Assembly: GCA_964482425.1 (NCBI GenBank)
Contig: CAYZXN010000326.1
Coordinates: 1 to 6,673, forward strand
Source: WHTF01 sp964482425
GTDB lineage: Bacteria > Desulfobacterota > Binatia > UBA9968
Direction: 5' to 3'
Length of the DNA: 6,673 nt
Both the position numbers and the translations under genes were made by a program. This document shows, one piece after another, positions 5,561 to 6,673 of this stretch. Position 1 is the first letter of the stretch. The number at the start of each line of letters is the position of its first letter. The notes beneath the pieces are model-generated. The model worked only from the letters and a program-made list of their open reading frames with translations. It ran no database searches and had not been told where the DNA came from.

Positions 5561-6673
5561 CTACTGCAACGCTTGCGCCAGACGTTCCAAGCCGCCTTGA
5601 GTGTCGTTGCCGAGGTGCACGCGCAGCGCACGGCGGCGCCTCTGCTTCAACGCGTTGAAGTCGCCGAGCGCCTGGGCTTGAATCAGCGCGCCGAAGGTAT
5701 AGTCGGTTTCCGGCACCGTTACATCTTCAGCCGGCTGATCGACAATCTGGAGAATCAAGACACTGTTCGGACCGCCCTTATGCAATTGTCCGGTGGAGTG
5801 AAGGAAACGCGGGCCGTAGCCGATCGTCACAGCGGCGCCGAGCCGGTCGCGCAGAGACCCGCCGATGCGCTGCAACTGCTCGTCGTGCTCTACTGCCGGC
5901 TCGATATAGGCTTGGATCGATACGTAATCGCGGGATTTGGCTTTGCCGCTCCAGGCTGCCAGCGCTCGCTCGAGCCCGGCCGCATCCGACGCAGCAACTT
6001 CTTCTTTCAGCTTCGCTCGTTTCTTGCCGCCATCGGACGCTTCGCTCATGGCCTGCTTGGCGAGATCCTTTGCCAGCTGAACGTCGGGTTGGTTGAAAGG
6101 ATGAATGCCAAGCGCCGCCCCCGCGGCGGCGACTGCGACTTCCCAGCGGAAAAATTCCTGGCCCAGGTCGGCTTTCTTATTGACATCGATTCGAACCAGC
6201 GGATGGCCGTTGGCTTGCAACGCCGCCACCTGCCTGTCGAGGTTGTGATTGTCATCGTCGGCGCTTCGCAGATAAACAAATACACGGTCGGATCTGTACT
6301 TCTCCGGCGCGCCGAGCTTTTCGGTGGCCACCGGGACAATGCCTTTACGGTTCTTTCCCGTGCTCTCGGCAATCAGTTGTTCGGCCCAAGCCGGAAATGC
6401 CGCCAGCGAAGGCGAGCAGAGAAACGTCACTTTGTCCCGTTTGAGCGCGGCCAGCTCAGCCAAAGCGGCGCCCAGAACCAGGCCGGGATTGTCCGGGGCG
6501 GCGACCGATCTGCCGCATGCTTCGCTCATGCGGGCGGCGCGGCTCAGAACCGCCGCAACGTCGACACCGACGAGCGCCGCCGGCACCAGGCCGAAAACCG
6601 TCAGCGCCGAGTAGCGGCCGCCGACCTCCTCGGGCGCGGTGAAAACGGCGCGGAAGTTTCGCTCACCGGCGAG
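5561..6673 (-). CDS. Glucose-6-phosphate isomerase, C-terminal part; probably a transaldolase/isomerase fusion
   Basis: Interconverts glucose-6-phosphate and fructose-6-phosphate, linking glycolysis to the pentose phosphate genes downstream. The gene is cut by the right edge; 370 residues are present and the stop is TAG at 5563-5561. The GTG at 6586 is an internal valine because the frame runs on with isomerase-like sequence. Residue numbers count from the edge. EEVGGRYSAL at 15-24 matches the first phosphoglucose isomerase signature. NPGLVLGA is at 62-69. IAESTGK at 101-107 has the expected catalytic glutamate E103. HPFNQPDVQLAK at 191-202 is the second signature, with substrate lysine K202. 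The tail (YTFGALIQAQALGDFNAL) and the DDDNHNLDRQV stretch are like the isomerase half of bifunctional Tal-Pgi proteins that I recall from cyanobacteria and other bacteria. The transaldolase half would lie beyond the window, so the fusion is an inference. A stand-alone isomerase remains possible. Confidence 0.9.
   Translation of the reverse strand, partial: LAGERNFRAVFTAPEEVGGRYSALTVFGLVPAALVGVDVAAVLSRAARMSEACGRSVAAPDNPGLVLGAALAELAALKRDKVTFLCSPSLAAFPAWAEQLIAESTGKNRKGIVPVATEKLGAPEKYRSDRVFVYLRSADDDNHNLDRQVAALQANGHPLVRIDVNKKADLGQEFFRWEVAVAAAGAALGIHPFNQPDVQLAKDLAKQAMSEASDGGKKRAKLKEEVAASDAAGLERALAAWSGKAKSRDYVSIQAYIEPAVEHDEQLQRIGGSLRDRLGAAVTIGYGPRFLHSTGQLHKGGPNSVLILQIVDQPAEDVTVPETDYTFGALIQAQALGDFNALKQRRRRALRVHLGNDTQGGLERLAQALQ

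Noticed and set aside
5428..5631. N-terminal extension of gnd by 68 residues
   Set aside because: It crosses the isomerase stop region and lacks family similarity; the ATG at 5427 with GAGGAG begins right at the Rossmann fold.

Overview
The window is a bacterial chromosomal segment of fairly high GC. Hand counts of sample 60-base lines in the sugar-enzyme genes give about 60-75% G+C. It is dominated by a leftward (minus-strand) gene cluster for glucose phosphorylation and the oxidative pentose phosphate pathway. I cannot name the organism. A tripartite-tricarboxylate-transporter (TTT/Bug) type receptor, a transaldolase-type glucose-6-phosphate isomerase and a short-form 6-phosphogluconate dehydrogenase together suggest a proteobacterium-like or related, possibly uncultured, Gram-negative lineage. 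This is a low-confidence guess.

Layout, left to right. Positions 2-346 (+) hold the C-terminal part of a TTT-family periplasmic solute-binding protein, cut by the left edge and ending in a near-perfect 19-nt palindrome over its stop codon. Positions 347-494 are a non-coding gap between convergent genes, with further small inverted repeats. Positions 495-1034 (-) encode an unrecognised 179-residue protein with two predicted membrane segments and clearly lower GC than its neighbours. Positions 1035-1224 are a gap with two hairpins. Then, read leftward from the right edge, come the 3' part of the isomerase gene (5561-6673, cut by the right edge; likely the C-terminal half of a transaldolase/isomerase fusion), gnd (4525-5427), zwf (2973-4517), glk (1946-2947) and pgl (1225-1953).

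The genes gnd-zwf-glk-pgl are packed with gaps of 7 nt and 25 nt and an 8-nt overlap, so they are probably one transcript. The isomerase gene lies 133 nt upstream and may belong to the same transcript. Together they encode glucose to glucose-6-phosphate (Glk), then 6-phosphogluconolactone (Zwf), 6-phosphogluconate (Pgl) and ribulose-5-phosphate plus CO2 (Gnd). The isomerase (and transaldolase, if fused) links the pathway back to fructose-6-phosphate and the non-oxidative branch. Residues at the cofactor sites suggest that Zwf makes NADPH while the short Gnd prefers NAD+, so the pathway would yield both reductants.

I see no RNA genes, CRISPR array, insertion sequence or obviously new multi-gene system. 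The least explained parts are the low-GC membrane protein and the inverted repeats on either side of it.
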